A DNA stretch of 64,000 nucleotides from Rhodoferax sp. BAB1 (GTDB taxonomy: Bacteria; Pseudomonadota; Gammaproteobacteria; Burkholderiales; Burkholderiaceae_C): contig NZ_CP054424.1 in the NCBI RefSeq assembly GCF_013334205.1, positions 3,740,001 through 3,804,000 of the forward strand, written 5' to 3'. Within the stretch, counting starts at the first letter, position 1. Every line of letters starts with the position of its first letter. The notes beneath the pieces were generated by a model. The model saw nothing but the letters and a program-made list of their open reading frames with translations, was not told where the DNA came from and searched no databases. Position numbers and translations under genes: made by a program. Shown here in pieces: positions 20,107-28,563 of the stretch.

Positions 20107-21063
20107 TCAGCGCTCGGTGCCGATCGCCTGGCGCGTCAGCGCCGCCTGGGCCGTCAGCCACTCGCAGAAGGCCTGCACCTCGGGTCGCGCTTGGCTGTGC
20201 GGTCCCAGGATGAGCCAGTAGGCCATGGGCGAGTCCAGGCGCATGCCGGGCAGCACCTCCACCAGATCCCCTGAAATCAGGCTGTCGGCCACCAGCGGCA
20301 TGCGGCTCAGCGCCACGCCCTGGCCGGCCAGCGCGGCCTGCGCGATCTGGTAGGCGTAGCCGAAGTGCAGCCAGCGCTTGGGTTCGAGCTTGCGCAGGCG
20401 GTAGACGTCCAGCCAGTGCCGCCAGGTCAGCCAGGCCATGGGGTGGCTGTGCTGCGCTTCGTTGGCCTCGATCAGGGTGAAATGCGCCAGGTCCTCGGCG
20501 CGCTGCAGGGGCCGGTTCTTGAGCAGCCAGGGACTGACCACGGGTGTGAGCTGTTCACCGAACAGGTGTACGGCGTGTGCCGGCACATTGGAGGCCTGGG
20601 TGTAGCGCAGCACCAGGTCGACGTCGGTCGTGTCCAGGTCGACCAGCGCATCCGAGGCGTCGATGCGGATGTCGATGTCGGGGTGCTGGCTCTGGAAGGC
20701 CTCCAGCCGCGGGATCAGCCACATGGACGCGAAGGAGGCCCAGGTGCTGATGGCCACGCTCTTGCGCCCGGCACTGCGGCGGATCTGGCGCACCGCGCTG
20801 TCCAGCCGCTCCAGCGAGGGCAGCAGGGCCTGCAGCAGCTGTGCGCCGGCGGCCGTGAGCTCGACCGCACGGGTGTGGCGCAGGAACAGGCTCACACCCA
20901 CCTCGTCCTCCAGGGCCTGGATCTGCCGTGTCACGGCGCTCTGCGTCAGTGCCAGTTCTTCCGAGGCGGCGCGGAAGTTCAGGTGCCGCGCCACGGCCTC
21001 GAAGGCACGCAGCTGGCCCACCCCGATGGGGCGGGTGCGGGGTGCGAAATCGGGGCCGGCCAT
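20107..21063 (-). CDS. LysR-family transcriptional regulator (GcvA-like)
   Basis: A 318-residue regulator with an N-terminal winged helix (LRAFEAVARHLNFRAASEEL, then SAVTRQI) and a substrate-binding sensor domain. The pattern is closest to GcvA-type regulators. I chose the ATG at 21063; a TTG 42 bases upstream is possible. It is divergent from the DUF2917 gene, the pairing seen in many Burkholderiales, and probably controls it and itself. Confidence 0.9.
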   Translation of the reverse strand: MAGPDFAPRTRPIGVGQLRAFEAVARHLNFRAASEELALTQSAVTRQIQALEDEVGVSLFLRHTRAVELTAAGAQLLQALLPSLERLDSAVRQIRRSAGRKSVAISTWASFASMWLIPRLEAFQSQHPDIDIRIDASDALVDLDTTDVDLVLRYTQASNVPAHAVHLFGEQLTPVVSPWLLKNRPLQRAEDLAHFTLIEANEAQHSHPMAWLTWRHWLDVYRLRKLEPKRWLHFGYAYQIAQAALAGQGVALSRMPLVADSLISGDLVEVLPGMRLDSPMAYWLILGPHSQARPEVQAFCEWLTAQAALTRQAIGTER

Positions 21064-21185
21064 GGGAATACCGTGGGGGGGTGATTGATGCGTTTCCGGA
21101 ATCAATAGCCTAACCGGATTTCATTAGACGGGCCAGGGGATTCTGCAGATGATGCAATGCCGAACACTCTCAAAAGGAGTCAGTC

Positions 21186-21647
21186 ATGTTTCCCGTCAGC
21201 GATCACGAATTGCAACAATCCCCGGGCCTGTCCGGCCTTGCGGGCTGCTGGAAACTGGCGCCCGGACAGGCGCTGAGCCTGCGTCCGCGCGTCGCCGGCG
21301 TGCTGCGCATCCGGCAGGGCCGGGCCTGGGCCACACTGGGCGAGCGGCCCCGTGGACACGGGCCGGACGCCGGCGACTATTTCCTGCTGCCCGGTGAACA
21401 ATTGCTGGTGCAGCCCGGACGGCACCTTGTGCTCGAATCGCTGGACCAGGGCGCGCTGGGTTTTGAATGGCTGCCCCGCGCACCCGCACCCGCACCCGCA
21501 CCCGAACCCTTGTTGCAGCCGCTGGCCGACCTGTACGTTGCGGCGCGACTGGCCGGCGATGCTTCACGGCGTCTGCTGTGCGGGTTGGCCTCGACCGCCC
21601 TGGCCCTGCTGGTCGGACGCCGGGGGGTCGGTCCTAGTCGGCCTTGA
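21186..21647 (+). CDS. DUF2917 family protein
   Basis: A 153-residue protein with the DUF2917 pattern: a cupin-like strand-rich domain ([40 protein letters not shown]) in residues 20-100. An Ala-Pro repeat encoded by four CACCCG units (21481-21504) links it to a C-terminal segment with a hydrophobic stretch. A strong AAAAGGAG precedes the ATG. Function unknown. Its end overlaps the convergent Bug gene by 14 bases. Confidence 0.85.
   Translation: MFPVSDHELQQSPGLSGLAGCWKLAPGQALSLRPRVAGVLRIRQGRAWATLGERPRGHGPDAGDYFLLPGEQLLVQPGRHLVLESLDQGALGFEWLPRAPAPAPAPEPLLQPLADLYVAARLAGDASRRLLCGLASTALALLVGRRGVGPSRP
21481..21504 (+). repeat. (CACCCG)4 in-frame hexanucleotide repeat
   Basis: Four perfect hexamer units in the DUF2917 gene encode an Ala-Pro linker. 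Because the unit is six bases, copy-number change alters linker length without shifting the frame. Confidence 0.8.
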
Positions 21648-22626
21648 AGCCCGTGGCCGCCACGACCTTGCCCCAGGTCACCCTGTCCGCCGCGATGATG
21701 CGCACAAACTCCTCGGCCGTGGTGCCCGTCGCGCGAAAGCCTGCTTCTTCCAGTTTGGCCCGCGCCTCGGGAGCCTGGACGGCCTTCTGTACATCGGCGC
21801 TGAGCCTGGCTCGCAGCTCGGGTGGCGTGCGTGCCGGCGCCACGATGCCGAACCAGGCGCTGAATTCCAGGCTGGGGTAGCCCTGCTCGTTCATCGTGGG
21901 CACCTCGGGCAAGGCGGAGGCGCGCGCCGGGCCTGTCGTGCCCAGGGCCAGCAGCTTGCCCGATTTCACCTGGGGGGCCGACAAGCCCACGCTGGCAAAC
22001 ACGCCGTGCACGTCCCCGCTATAGAGTCCGCCCAGCGCGTCTGACGTGGTCTTGTAGTGCACGGGCTCGGGTTTGATCCTCGCGACGTCGCCGAGCTTGA
22101 AGGCGCCGAAATGGCCCAGCGTCCCGGCGCCGAAGGTGGCCATGAACAGGCCCTTCTGCTGCTGCACCCAGCTCACGAATTCCTTCACGTTTTTTGCCGC
22201 TACCTTCTGCGGGTTGACCAGCAGCGCGAAATCGGCACCTACCACCTGACTCACGGGTGCGAAATCACGTGACGGGTCGTAGGGCAGCTTGCTGTAGGTG
22301 CTGGGGGCGATGCTCAGCATGCCGGTCTCGGCGAGCAGGAGCGTGTAGCCATCGGGTGCTGCGCGTGCAGCTTCGCTGGCGGCAATCAGGCCGGCGGCGC
22401 CGGGCTTGTTGTCAACGATCACCCCCTGGCCGCCCCAGCCCTCGGAAAGCCGCTGTGCCACGAGGCGCGCCACGATGTCGGGGCCGGTACCGGCCGGGAA
22501 GCCGACGATGATGCGCACGGGACGGTTGGGGTAGCTGGCCTGGGCTTGCACGCCGGTGGTGGCAAGGCAGGTCAGCAGGGCGGCGCTGGCCAGCAGGGCA
22601 CGGCGCAGGGTGGAGGGGGTGTTCAT
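21634..22626 (-). CDS. Bug-type tripartite tricarboxylate transporter binding protein
   Basis: A 330-residue periplasmic solute receptor of the TctC/Bug family. An N-terminal signal ends at VQAQA; the family motifs [19 protein letters not shown] and [11 protein letters not shown] are clear. Such proteins bind carboxylates and are very numerous in Burkholderiales; no membrane partners (TctA/TctB) are encoded nearby. The DUF3237 gene 30 bases upstream is probably in the same operon. Confidence 0.93.
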   Translation of the reverse strand: MNTPSTLRRALLASAALLTCLATTGVQAQASYPNRPVRIIVGFPAGTGPDIVARLVAQRLSEGWGGQGVIVDNKPGAAGLIAASEAARAAPDGYTLLLAETGMLSIAPSTYSKLPYDPSRDFAPVSQVVGADFALLVNPQKVAAKNVKEFVSWVQQQKGLFMATFGAGTLGHFGAFKLGDVARIKPEPVHYKTTSDALGGLYSGDVHGVFASVGLSAPQVKSGKLLALGTTGPARASALPEVPTMNEQGYPSLEFSAWFGIVAPARTPPELRARLSADVQKAVQAPEARAKLEEAGFRATGTTAEEFVRIIAADRVTWGKVVAATGFKAD

Positions 22627-22656
22627 GATGAGGTCTCCTTGTAATGAATTCGGGGG

Positions 22657-23121
22657 TCAGTTCACAGTGAAAAACTGCATCTCCACGCGCTCGGGTCGGC
22701 GTACGCCGGTGCCCACGAAAAGGCGTTCGGTTATCCAGCCCAGCGCGGGCGAGGCGGTTTCGAAACTCGGGTTGCAGCGGAAATACACCAGCGCCGGGTC
22801 CACCGGCTCGCCGCGCAGCAGGCGCGCCGTGACTTCGGGCGCGGCCGCGCGCAGCGCGCGGTTGCACACGTAGATCAGGTCGCCGGCGTCGGTCTCGAGC
22901 ACGTAACGCGCGTCAAGCTCGGCCAGCCGCGGGCTCACGATGAGCTGGTAGTCGGCGCCGCCGGGCAGTACCCGTGCCGTCCAGCCATCGCCGCGCGCTT
23001 CACCGCCCAGGATGGGGATGAGGCGGCGCTGGCCGTGCACGGTGGTGCCGACTTCCTGCGGCGTGCCGACGCGCACCGACAGCTCGGCAAAGAATGCCAG
23101 GGTGGGGGCAGTGAAGGACAT
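22657..23121 (-). CDS. DUF3237 domain protein
   Basis: A 154-residue cytoplasmic protein matching DUF3237 (repeated short strands; LIPILGGEARGDGWTARVLPGG and YFRCNPSFET are typical). Structures of the family show a small beta-barrel of unknown role. The start at 23121 is the first ATG after a short divergent promoter region. It precedes the Bug gene on the same strand and faces a LuxR regulator, which suggests a small inducible uptake or catabolic unit. Confidence 0.85.
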   Translation of the reverse strand: MSFTAPTLAFFAELSVRVGTPQEVGTTVHGQRRLIPILGGEARGDGWTARVLPGGADYQLIVSPRLAELDARYVLETDAGDLIYVCNRALRAAAPEVTARLLRGEPVDPALVYFRCNPSFETASPALGWITERLFVGTGVRRPERVEMQFFTVN

Positions 23122-23148
23122 GCTGCAGCTTAGGACGGCTCGCCTCGG

Positions 23149-23178
23149 GTTGCTGTCATCCCTTAAGATGACAACAAC
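23149..23178. promoter_or_regulatory. 30-base operator-like palindrome between DUF3237 and luxR genes
   Basis: Two 12-base arms (GTTGCTGTCATC and GATGACAACAAC) match at 11 of 12 positions around a CCTTAA centre; the inner 7 bases of each arm are perfect. It sits in the 72-base divergent gap, 27 bases from one start and 15 from the other, where an operator for the LuxR-type protein is expected. Confidence 0.65.
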
Positions 23179-23193
23179 AGAGCGAGGAGACAC

Positions 23194-23997
23194 ATGCGCA
23201 AGTGGACCTGCACCGGCACTGCCAGCGGCACGGGCCGTCATGCCCAGCTGCTGGCCGGGCTCATCACCCAGTTGGGGCAGCCGCGCTTCCGCTCCCTGCT
23301 GCTCGAAACCCTGCAGCCCCTGGTGCCCGCCGCCTCCTACTCGGTCTACCGCACCGGGCGCCATAGCGTGCCGCAACTCTTTCTGTCGGGCAGCCTGGGG
23401 GTGCCCGACACCACCCGCGAGTGCTGGTCGGCCTACCTCTCCGGGCCATACCGCAGCGACCGCACGCTGATCACCGAGACCCCGCACGAGGAACAGCCCC
23501 TGCTGTGCCATCTCACGGCGCAGGAGGTGCCGGCCCAGCACCGGGCGCGGGTCTACGAGGCGCATGGCGTGGCCGAACGCGTGTCCGTGGTGCAGGCCCG
23601 TGACGACGGCCTCTTCGCCGTGAACTTCTACCGGCACCAGCACCAGGCCCCGTTCAGTGACGCCCAGGTGGCGGACTTCGAGGCCCTGGCGCCGGCCCTG
23701 CTGGCTTTGGCGCGCAAGCACGTGGCGCTGGGGGTGGTGCAAGCGCCGTCGGAGCCCGTGTCGCAGGCGCAGCGCCTGCTCGCCTTGCAGCCGGCGCTGA
23801 CACCGCGCGAGCTGGAGGTCTGCGTGCGCCTGCTGCGCGGCATGACCTACGACGGCATCGCCGCCGACCTCGGCCTGGGCCTGCCCAGCGTCAAGACCTA
23901 CCGCAACCGCGCCTTCGATCGCCTGGGCATCCACTTCCGCAACGAGCTCTTTGCCCTGCTGCTGTGCGCCCCTGCGGCCCCGCTCACCCGGCAGTAA
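23194..23997 (+). CDS. LuxR-family transcriptional regulator
   Basis: A 267-residue protein with a C-terminal GerE/LuxR helix-turn-helix (about 205-260: LTPRELEVCVRLLRGMTYDGIAADL written in two parts, then SVKTYRNRAFDRLG). The N-terminal 190 residues show no receiver signature, so it is not a response regulator; it may bind a small ligand. GAGGAG precedes the ATG. It is divergent from the DUF3237-Bug pair and is the likely regulator of that unit. Confidence 0.88.
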   Translation: MRKWTCTGTASGTGRHAQLLAGLITQLGQPRFRSLLLETLQPLVPAASYSVYRTGRHSVPQLFLSGSLGVPDTTRECWSAYLSGPYRSDRTLITETPHEEQPLLCHLTAQEVPAQHRARVYEAHGVAERVSVVQARDDGLFAVNFYRHQHQAPFSDAQVADFEALAPALLALARKHVALGVVQAPSEPVSQAQRLLALQPALTPRELEVCVRLLRGMTYDGIAADLGLGLPSVKTYRNRAFDRLGIHFRNELFALLLCAPAAPLTRQ

Positions 23998-24003
23998 GTG
24001 CCC

Positions 24004-24672
24004 TCAGGCGTAGGTCACCCAATCCGCCAGCTCCGGCTGGTCCAGGTGCGGCAGGGTGTTGAAGCTCAGCAGGCTGTGGCGTTTGGGGTTGTAGTTGAAC
24101 TCGCTCACCGCGCTGTTGCGGATGCGCAGATTGAGTTCGATGGTGGTCTCGGGCGTGGTGCCCAGCACATGGCCCACGGCGGTGGCAATGGGCCCACCGC
24201 TGGAGACGATCAGCACATTCCCCTCGTAATTCCTGCGCACGTGGTCCAGCGCGCCGGTCACGCCCGCCAGGAAGTCGTCGTAGCTGGGCATGCCGCGCGG
24301 GCTGACCACACCGTTCATCCACTGGCGCAGGCCGTCGCGCAGCAGGCGGAAGTGGTGGCGGTAGAGCTCGGGCGTGTCGGGTTTTTGCAGGGGCTGTGGG
24401 TGGATGGCGGTGATCACCGCTTCGCTGTCGTATTCGTTGAGCCCCGCCAGCGCCTGCACCGCCTTGTCAAAACCGGCGCCAGCGGCGATGCCTTCCCAGG
24501 TCTGGGCATGGCGGCGCAGCGTGCCGGTGAGCACGGCGTCGAAGGTGATGCCGCGTTCGCGCCAGTACCGGCCCAGCCGTTCGCTCTGCCGGCGGCCGAG
24601 GTCGCTGAGCTGGTCGTAATCAGCCGCGCCAAAGGAGGCCTGGCCGTGGCGCACGAGGTAGAGGGTTCCCAT
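24004..24672 (-). CDS. Phosphoglycerate-mutase-like protein with altered active site
   Basis: A 222-residue cytoplasmic histidine-phosphatase-superfamily protein. The RHG motif is at residues 8-10 (YLVRHGQASFG). The second catalytic histidine, normally in SHGG, is replaced by serine (IVSSGGPI). Glu in LNEYDSE could still act as acid. Loss of the second His usually weakens phosphatase activity, so the reaction is uncertain. Convergent with luxR, 6 bases between the ends. Confidence 0.87.
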   Translation of the reverse strand: MGTLYLVRHGQASFGAADYDQLSDLGRRQSERLGRYWRERGITFDAVLTGTLRRHAQTWEGIAAGAGFDKAVQALAGLNEYDSEAVITAIHPQPLQKPDTPELYRHHFRLLRDGLRQWMNGVVSPRGMPSYDDFLAGVTGALDHVRRNYEGNVLIVSSGGPIATAVGHVLGTTPETTIELNLRIRNSAVSEFNYNPKRHSLLSFNTLPHLDQPELADWVTYA

Positions 24673-24734
24673 GCAGTGGATTGTGGCAAGTTCGGCACCT
24701 GGTGCTTGTCGCCGGTGCGACGAATGCTATTAAT

Positions 24735-25403
24735 TCAGGAGCAAATCTCGATCGACCCCTCCGGCGTCTGCAGCCTGGCCCGCAACTGCACCGGGCCGGC
24801 CTGTACCGGCACGCCGGACAGGCCCAGGGTCTGGCAGGCCCTGGCCAGGGTCTCGGCCTGCGGGTGTTGCAGTTCGAAAGACGACAGCGTCACACCGCTG
24901 GCCGGCATGGCGGCGGCCGGGTGCACCGCGCCCCACTGGATCAGGGTGGGCAGGGCGCCGTCGTACAGGCGCTGGCCGTCTTCGCGCACCGTGATCTGCC
25001 ACTGCAGCAGGCCGGACGGCGTCGGGCGCGAGGCGGCGATGACCTCGCCGCGGGTTATGCCCAGCCCCTGCAGTGTGGCCACGGCGGCGCGGGCGTCGGG
25101 CACACGTGCGGCCCAGTGCAGCAGCTGCGGGCCGTTGCGCCGCACGCGTTCCTGCAGGGCGGGGTCGTCCATGTCGAACCAGCGCCGGCGTGCCGGTGGC
25201 GGCGCAGCCGGGTCGATGGCGATGATCTCGAAATAGGCCTGCGGGAAGGCGGGGCTGGCGATGCTGAAGAGCCGGTTGTGTGTGCCCATCAGCGCGTGCC
25301 GGCCGCCGGGGCCCGGTGACACACCCAGCGTGGCCTCGCACCAGGCCACGCCTTCGTCCAGCGTGGCGGCGATCACCACCAGGTGATCGAGCTGCGCGCT
25401 CAC
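24735..25403 (-). CDS. Glyoxalase-like (VOC) family protein
   Basis: A 222-residue protein of the glyoxalase-like group: the N-terminal LDHLVVIAATLDEGVAWCEATLG is typical, with LMGTHNRLFSI and YFEIIAID next. I place the start at GTG 25403, which overlaps the PhzF stop as GTGA; this gives the family N-terminus, and the open frame continuing upstream only shadows PhzF. Substrate unknown. Confidence 0.85.
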   Translation of the reverse strand: MSAQLDHLVVIAATLDEGVAWCEATLGVSPGPGGRHALMGTHNRLFSIASPAFPQAYFEIIAIDPAAPPPARRRWFDMDDPALQERVRRNGPQLLHWAARVPDARAAVATLQGLGITRGEVIAASRPTPSGLLQWQITVREDGQRLYDGALPTLIQWGAVHPAAAMPASGVTLSSFELQHPQAETLARACQTLGLSGVPVQAGPVQLRARLQTPEGSIEICS

Positions 25404-26326
25404 AACAAAACGCTTCCTGTGATGCAGGTCTGCACCTGGCCGCCCACCCAGACCTGGCCTTGCGCATCGCGCTCCAGCAGCACACGGCCGGCGCGCCCCA
25501 GGCAGCTGCCTTGCGCCGCGACATAAGACGCGGGCAGGCGGCCCTCGGCCATCAGCCACTGGGCCAGGCTGGCGTTGAGGCTGCCGGTGACCGGGTCTTC
25601 GCTGATGCCTACCGGCGCGGCGAAGGCTCGCACCTCCAGATCGGGTTCGGCCAGCTGGGGCGCATCGTCCGCATGCTCGGCGAAGGCGCGGGTTTCGCGG
25701 CTGCTGCGTGCGATCAGCTGCACGGCGCCGCTGTCCTGCGCGAGCGCGGCCACCCCCACCTTCTGCCCCAGCTCGCGCAGGCGCTGGTGGTCGGGCTCCA
25801 GGGCCAGCACCGTATCCACGCTGTCCAGCAGCAGGCCCAGCCAGCGCGGTCCGTTGTCCAGTACTTGCGCGGCGAGGATCTGCTGCGCTGTGATGCCCAG
25901 GGCCTGCGCGATCTGGGCGAGCAACGCGGGCTCGGGTGTGCTGCGCGTGAGCGGCGGCGCGGCAAAGGCCAGGTGCTGGCCGGCGCGGCGGATGCTGACC
26001 AGGCCTACGGCGCATTCCTGCACGATGAGGTCGGGGTGCTTGGGCACACCGCCGGCTTGCAGCCACGCGTGGCAACTGCCCAGGGTGGGGTGGCCGGCAA
26101 AAGGCAGTTCACCGCCGGGTGTAAAGATGCGCACGCGGTAGTCGGCGCCGGCCTGCGTGGGCGGCAGCAGGAAGGTGGTCTCGGAGAGATTGGTCCAGTG
26201 CGCGAAGCGCTGCATCTCGTCTTCGCTCAGGCCGCTGCCGTCGAGCACGACGGCCAGCGGATTGCCCCGGTAGGGTGTGGCGGTGAAGACGTCGACCTGC
26301 TTATAGGGGCGCTGGTGTTGGGTCAC
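25400..26326 (-). CDS. PhzF-family isomerase/epimerase
   Basis: A 308-residue protein of the PhzF (DapF-like) fold. The N-terminal VDVFTATPYRGNPLAVV and the catalytic Glu49 in NLSETTF are present, followed by RIFTPGGELPFAGHPTLGS. Known members catalyse isomerisation, for instance in phenazine synthesis, but most have unknown substrates; there are no phenazine genes here. It is coupled by a 4-base overlap to the VOC gene and follows the aminotransferase by 58 bases. Confidence 0.92.
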   Translation of the reverse strand: MTQHQRPYKQVDVFTATPYRGNPLAVVLDGSGLSEDEMQRFAHWTNLSETTFLLPPTQAGADYRVRIFTPGGELPFAGHPTLGSCHAWLQAGGVPKHPDLIVQECAVGLVSIRRAGQHLAFAAPPLTRSTPEPALLAQIAQALGITAQQILAAQVLDNGPRWLGLLLDSVDTVLALEPDHQRLRELGQKVGVAALAQDSGAVQLIARSSRETRAFAEHADDAPQLAEPDLEVRAFAAPVGISEDPVTGSLNASLAQWLMAEGRLPASYVAAQGSCLGRAGRVLLERDAQGQVWVGGQVQTCITGSVLL

Positions 26327-26384
26327 GGGATAACCTCCATGCTGCGCATTGCGGTGCGAACGCCTTCGGGCGGCCGTGCGGCGT

Positions 26385-27581
26385 TCATGCCATGTGCTCC
26401 CCGATGACGGCGGCCAGGGCGCTCACGCCGCGCTCGATCTCCTCTTCGCTGGCCGTGACGAAGGACAGGCGCAGGGTGCGCGCATCGGGCGCCCCGGCGT
26501 AGAAGGCGGCCCCCGGCACATAGGCCACGCCGCGCGCGACCGCCTTGGGCAGCAGGGCCGTGGCGTCCAGGCCGGCGGGCAGGCGGGCCCAGAGGAACAT
26601 GCCGCCCACGGGCCGGTTCCATTCCACACCGGCAGGCATGTGCCGGCTCAGCGCGGCCAGCATGGCGTCGCGCTGCGCCTTGTAGAGCGCGCGGATGCGC
26701 GGCACGTGACGGTCGAGGAATCCGTCCTTCATCACCTCGGCCACCACACGCTGGTTGAAACCCGGGCTGTGCAGGTCGGCCGCCTGCTTGGCCTGCAGCA
26801 GCTTGGGGAACACCTCTTTCGGCGCGATCAGATAACCCAGGCGCAGGCTGGGCGCCAGCACCTTGGAAAACGAACCCAGGTAGATGCAGCCTTGCGGGTG
26901 ACGCGCCGTCAGCGGTGCCGGCGGCGGCTGGTCGAACCAGAGTTCCCCATAGGGGTTGTCCTCCAGCAGGGGCAGGGCCAGCTCGGTGGCGGTGGTGCTG
27001 AGTGCGGCGCGCCGGGCCTCGCTCATCATGCGGCCGCTGGGGTTCTGGAAATTGGGCAGCACGTAGAGGAAACGCGCCGGTGTGCCGGCCGCCTGGGCCT
27101 GGCGCAGGGCGGTCATGTCCACGCCCTCGTCGTCGCTGGCCACGCTGTGCACCTGCGGTTCCATGGGGGCGAAGGCCTGCAGGGCGCCCAGGTAGGTGGG
27201 CGTTTCCACCAGGATGCGGCTGCCCGTGTCGATCAGCACCTTGGCCGCCAGGTCCAGGCCCTGCTGCGAGCCGGTGGTGATGAGCACCTGCGCCGGGTCC
27301 ACCTTCCAGGGCAGCCCGGCCGCCACCATCTCGCGCAGCGGGCCGTAACCTTCGCTGGCGGCGTATTGGAGTGCTGCCTGGGCGTCGTCGCGCAGCACGC
27401 GCGCGCAGGCCTGCTCGAATTCGGCGACCGGGAAGGTCTTGGGCGAGGGCAGGCCGCCGGCAAAGCTGATGATGCCGGGCTGCTCGGTGAGCTTGAGCAG
27501 TTCGCGCAGCACCGAGGGGTTCATCAGCGCGGCGCGCGAGGACAGCACCCACGGCGAGGTGGAGGGGGTGCTCGGTTTCAT
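26385..27581 (-). CDS. PLP-dependent aminotransferase (class I/II, LysN-like)
   Basis: A 398-residue fold-type I aminotransferase. The PLP lysine is in YLGSFSKVLAPSLRLGYL; the substrate-binding FAGGLPSP and TTGSQQGLDLAAKVL motifs resemble 2-aminoadipate/aromatic aminotransferases of the MocR-like branch, but there is no DNA-binding domain. The start overlaps the upstream transporter stop as ATGA. Context with a DMT exporter and PhzF suggests amino-acid turnover. Confidence 0.9.
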   Translation of the reverse strand: MKPSTPSTSPWVLSSRAALMNPSVLRELLKLTEQPGIISFAGGLPSPKTFPVAEFEQACARVLRDDAQAALQYAASEGYGPLREMVAAGLPWKVDPAQVLITTGSQQGLDLAAKVLIDTGSRILVETPTYLGALQAFAPMEPQVHSVASDDEGVDMTALRQAQAAGTPARFLYVLPNFQNPSGRMMSEARRAALSTTATELALPLLEDNPYGELWFDQPPPAPLTARHPQGCIYLGSFSKVLAPSLRLGYLIAPKEVFPKLLQAKQAADLHSPGFNQRVVAEVMKDGFLDRHVPRIRALYKAQRDAMLAALSRHMPAGVEWNRPVGGMFLWARLPAGLDATALLPKAVARGVAYVPGAAFYAGAPDARTLRLSFVTASEEEIERGVSALAAVIGEHMA

Positions 27582-28534
27582 GGTGTGCTTCCTTGTGATT
27601 CAGCGAGGCGGGTGGAGGCCCTGCCCACAGGCATTTTGCGCCCGGCAAACACGACGGCGATCACGGCCAGGCCGAAGGCGACCGTGATGGCGTCCAGTGT
27701 CTCGCCCAGCAGGGGTACGGCCAGGAGCATGGAGATGAAGGGCTGCAGCAGCTGCAGCTGGCTCACGCGCACTGTGCCGCCCAGGGCCAGGCCACGGTAC
27801 CAGGCGAAAAAACCCAGCCACATGGAGAACACGGCCACGTAGGCGAAGCCGCCCCAGGCGGCAGCCGAGACCGGGGTGGTGGGCCAGCTCCACAGCGTGA
27901 GCGGCAGCGTCAAGGGCAGGGACAGCAGCAGGGCCCAGCAGATCACCTGGTCGGCCGGCATGTGCTGCGCCAGGCGCGCGCCGTAGCCGTAGCCCACGGC
28001 GGCGCAGAGCATGCCCAGCAAAAGCAGCCCATCGGCCGGATGCAGCGTGAGCCCCGCGCTGCCCGAGCGCAGCACGGCGTAGGCCACCACCAGCGCGGTG
28101 CCGACGATGGCACAGAGCCAGAAGCCGAGGGACGGCCGCTGGCGCTGCAAGGCGGCGCCCACGGCGGCGGTGGCCAGGGGCAGCACGCCCACGATCACGC
28201 TGGCGTGCACGGCTTCCACGTGCCGCATGGCGATGGAGGTGCAGATGGGGAAACCGAAGACCACCCCCAGCGCGACCAGGGCCAGCGGCTTCCAGTCGCT
28301 GCGGCGCGGCAGCGGGGCACGCAGGGCCAGCAGTAAAAGTGCCGAGAGCACGGCGGCCACCACGGCGCGGCCCGCGGCGATGTACAGGCCCGGGAGCTGT
28401 GGCGCCTCGGGCGTGCCCGTGGCCAGGCGGGTCATGGGCAGGGTCAGGGCAAAGATGAACACGCCCAGCAGGCCCAGCCACAGGCCGCGGCGCTGCAGCG
28501 GATCCAGGGAATGATGGGGAGGCGGGGCGTGCAT
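27578..28534 (-). CDS. EamA/DMT-family transporter
   Basis: A 318-residue inner-membrane protein with about ten hydrophobic helices arranged as two EamA repeats. It is probably an exporter of amino acids or related metabolites. The ATG at 28534 was chosen because the segment before the first helix is then of normal length. It leads a four-gene chain with aminotransferase, PhzF and VOC genes that have overlapping starts and stops. Confidence 0.88.
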   Translation of the reverse strand: MHAPPPHHSLDPLQRRGLWLGLLGVFIFALTLPMTRLATGTPEAPQLPGLYIAAGRAVVAAVLSALLLLALRAPLPRRSDWKPLALVALGVVFGFPICTSIAMRHVEAVHASVIVGVLPLATAAVGAALQRQRPSLGFWLCAIVGTALVVAYAVLRSGSAGLTLHPADGLLLLGMLCAAVGYGYGARLAQHMPADQVICWALLLSLPLTLPLTLWSWPTTPVSAAAWGGFAYVAVFSMWLGFFAWYRGLALGGTVRVSQLQLLQPFISMLLAVPLLGETLDAITVAFGLAVIAVVFAGRKMPVGRASTRLAESQGSTP

Positions 28535-28563
28535 CGCACCGACTTTAACGCGGAGCGTCGCGC

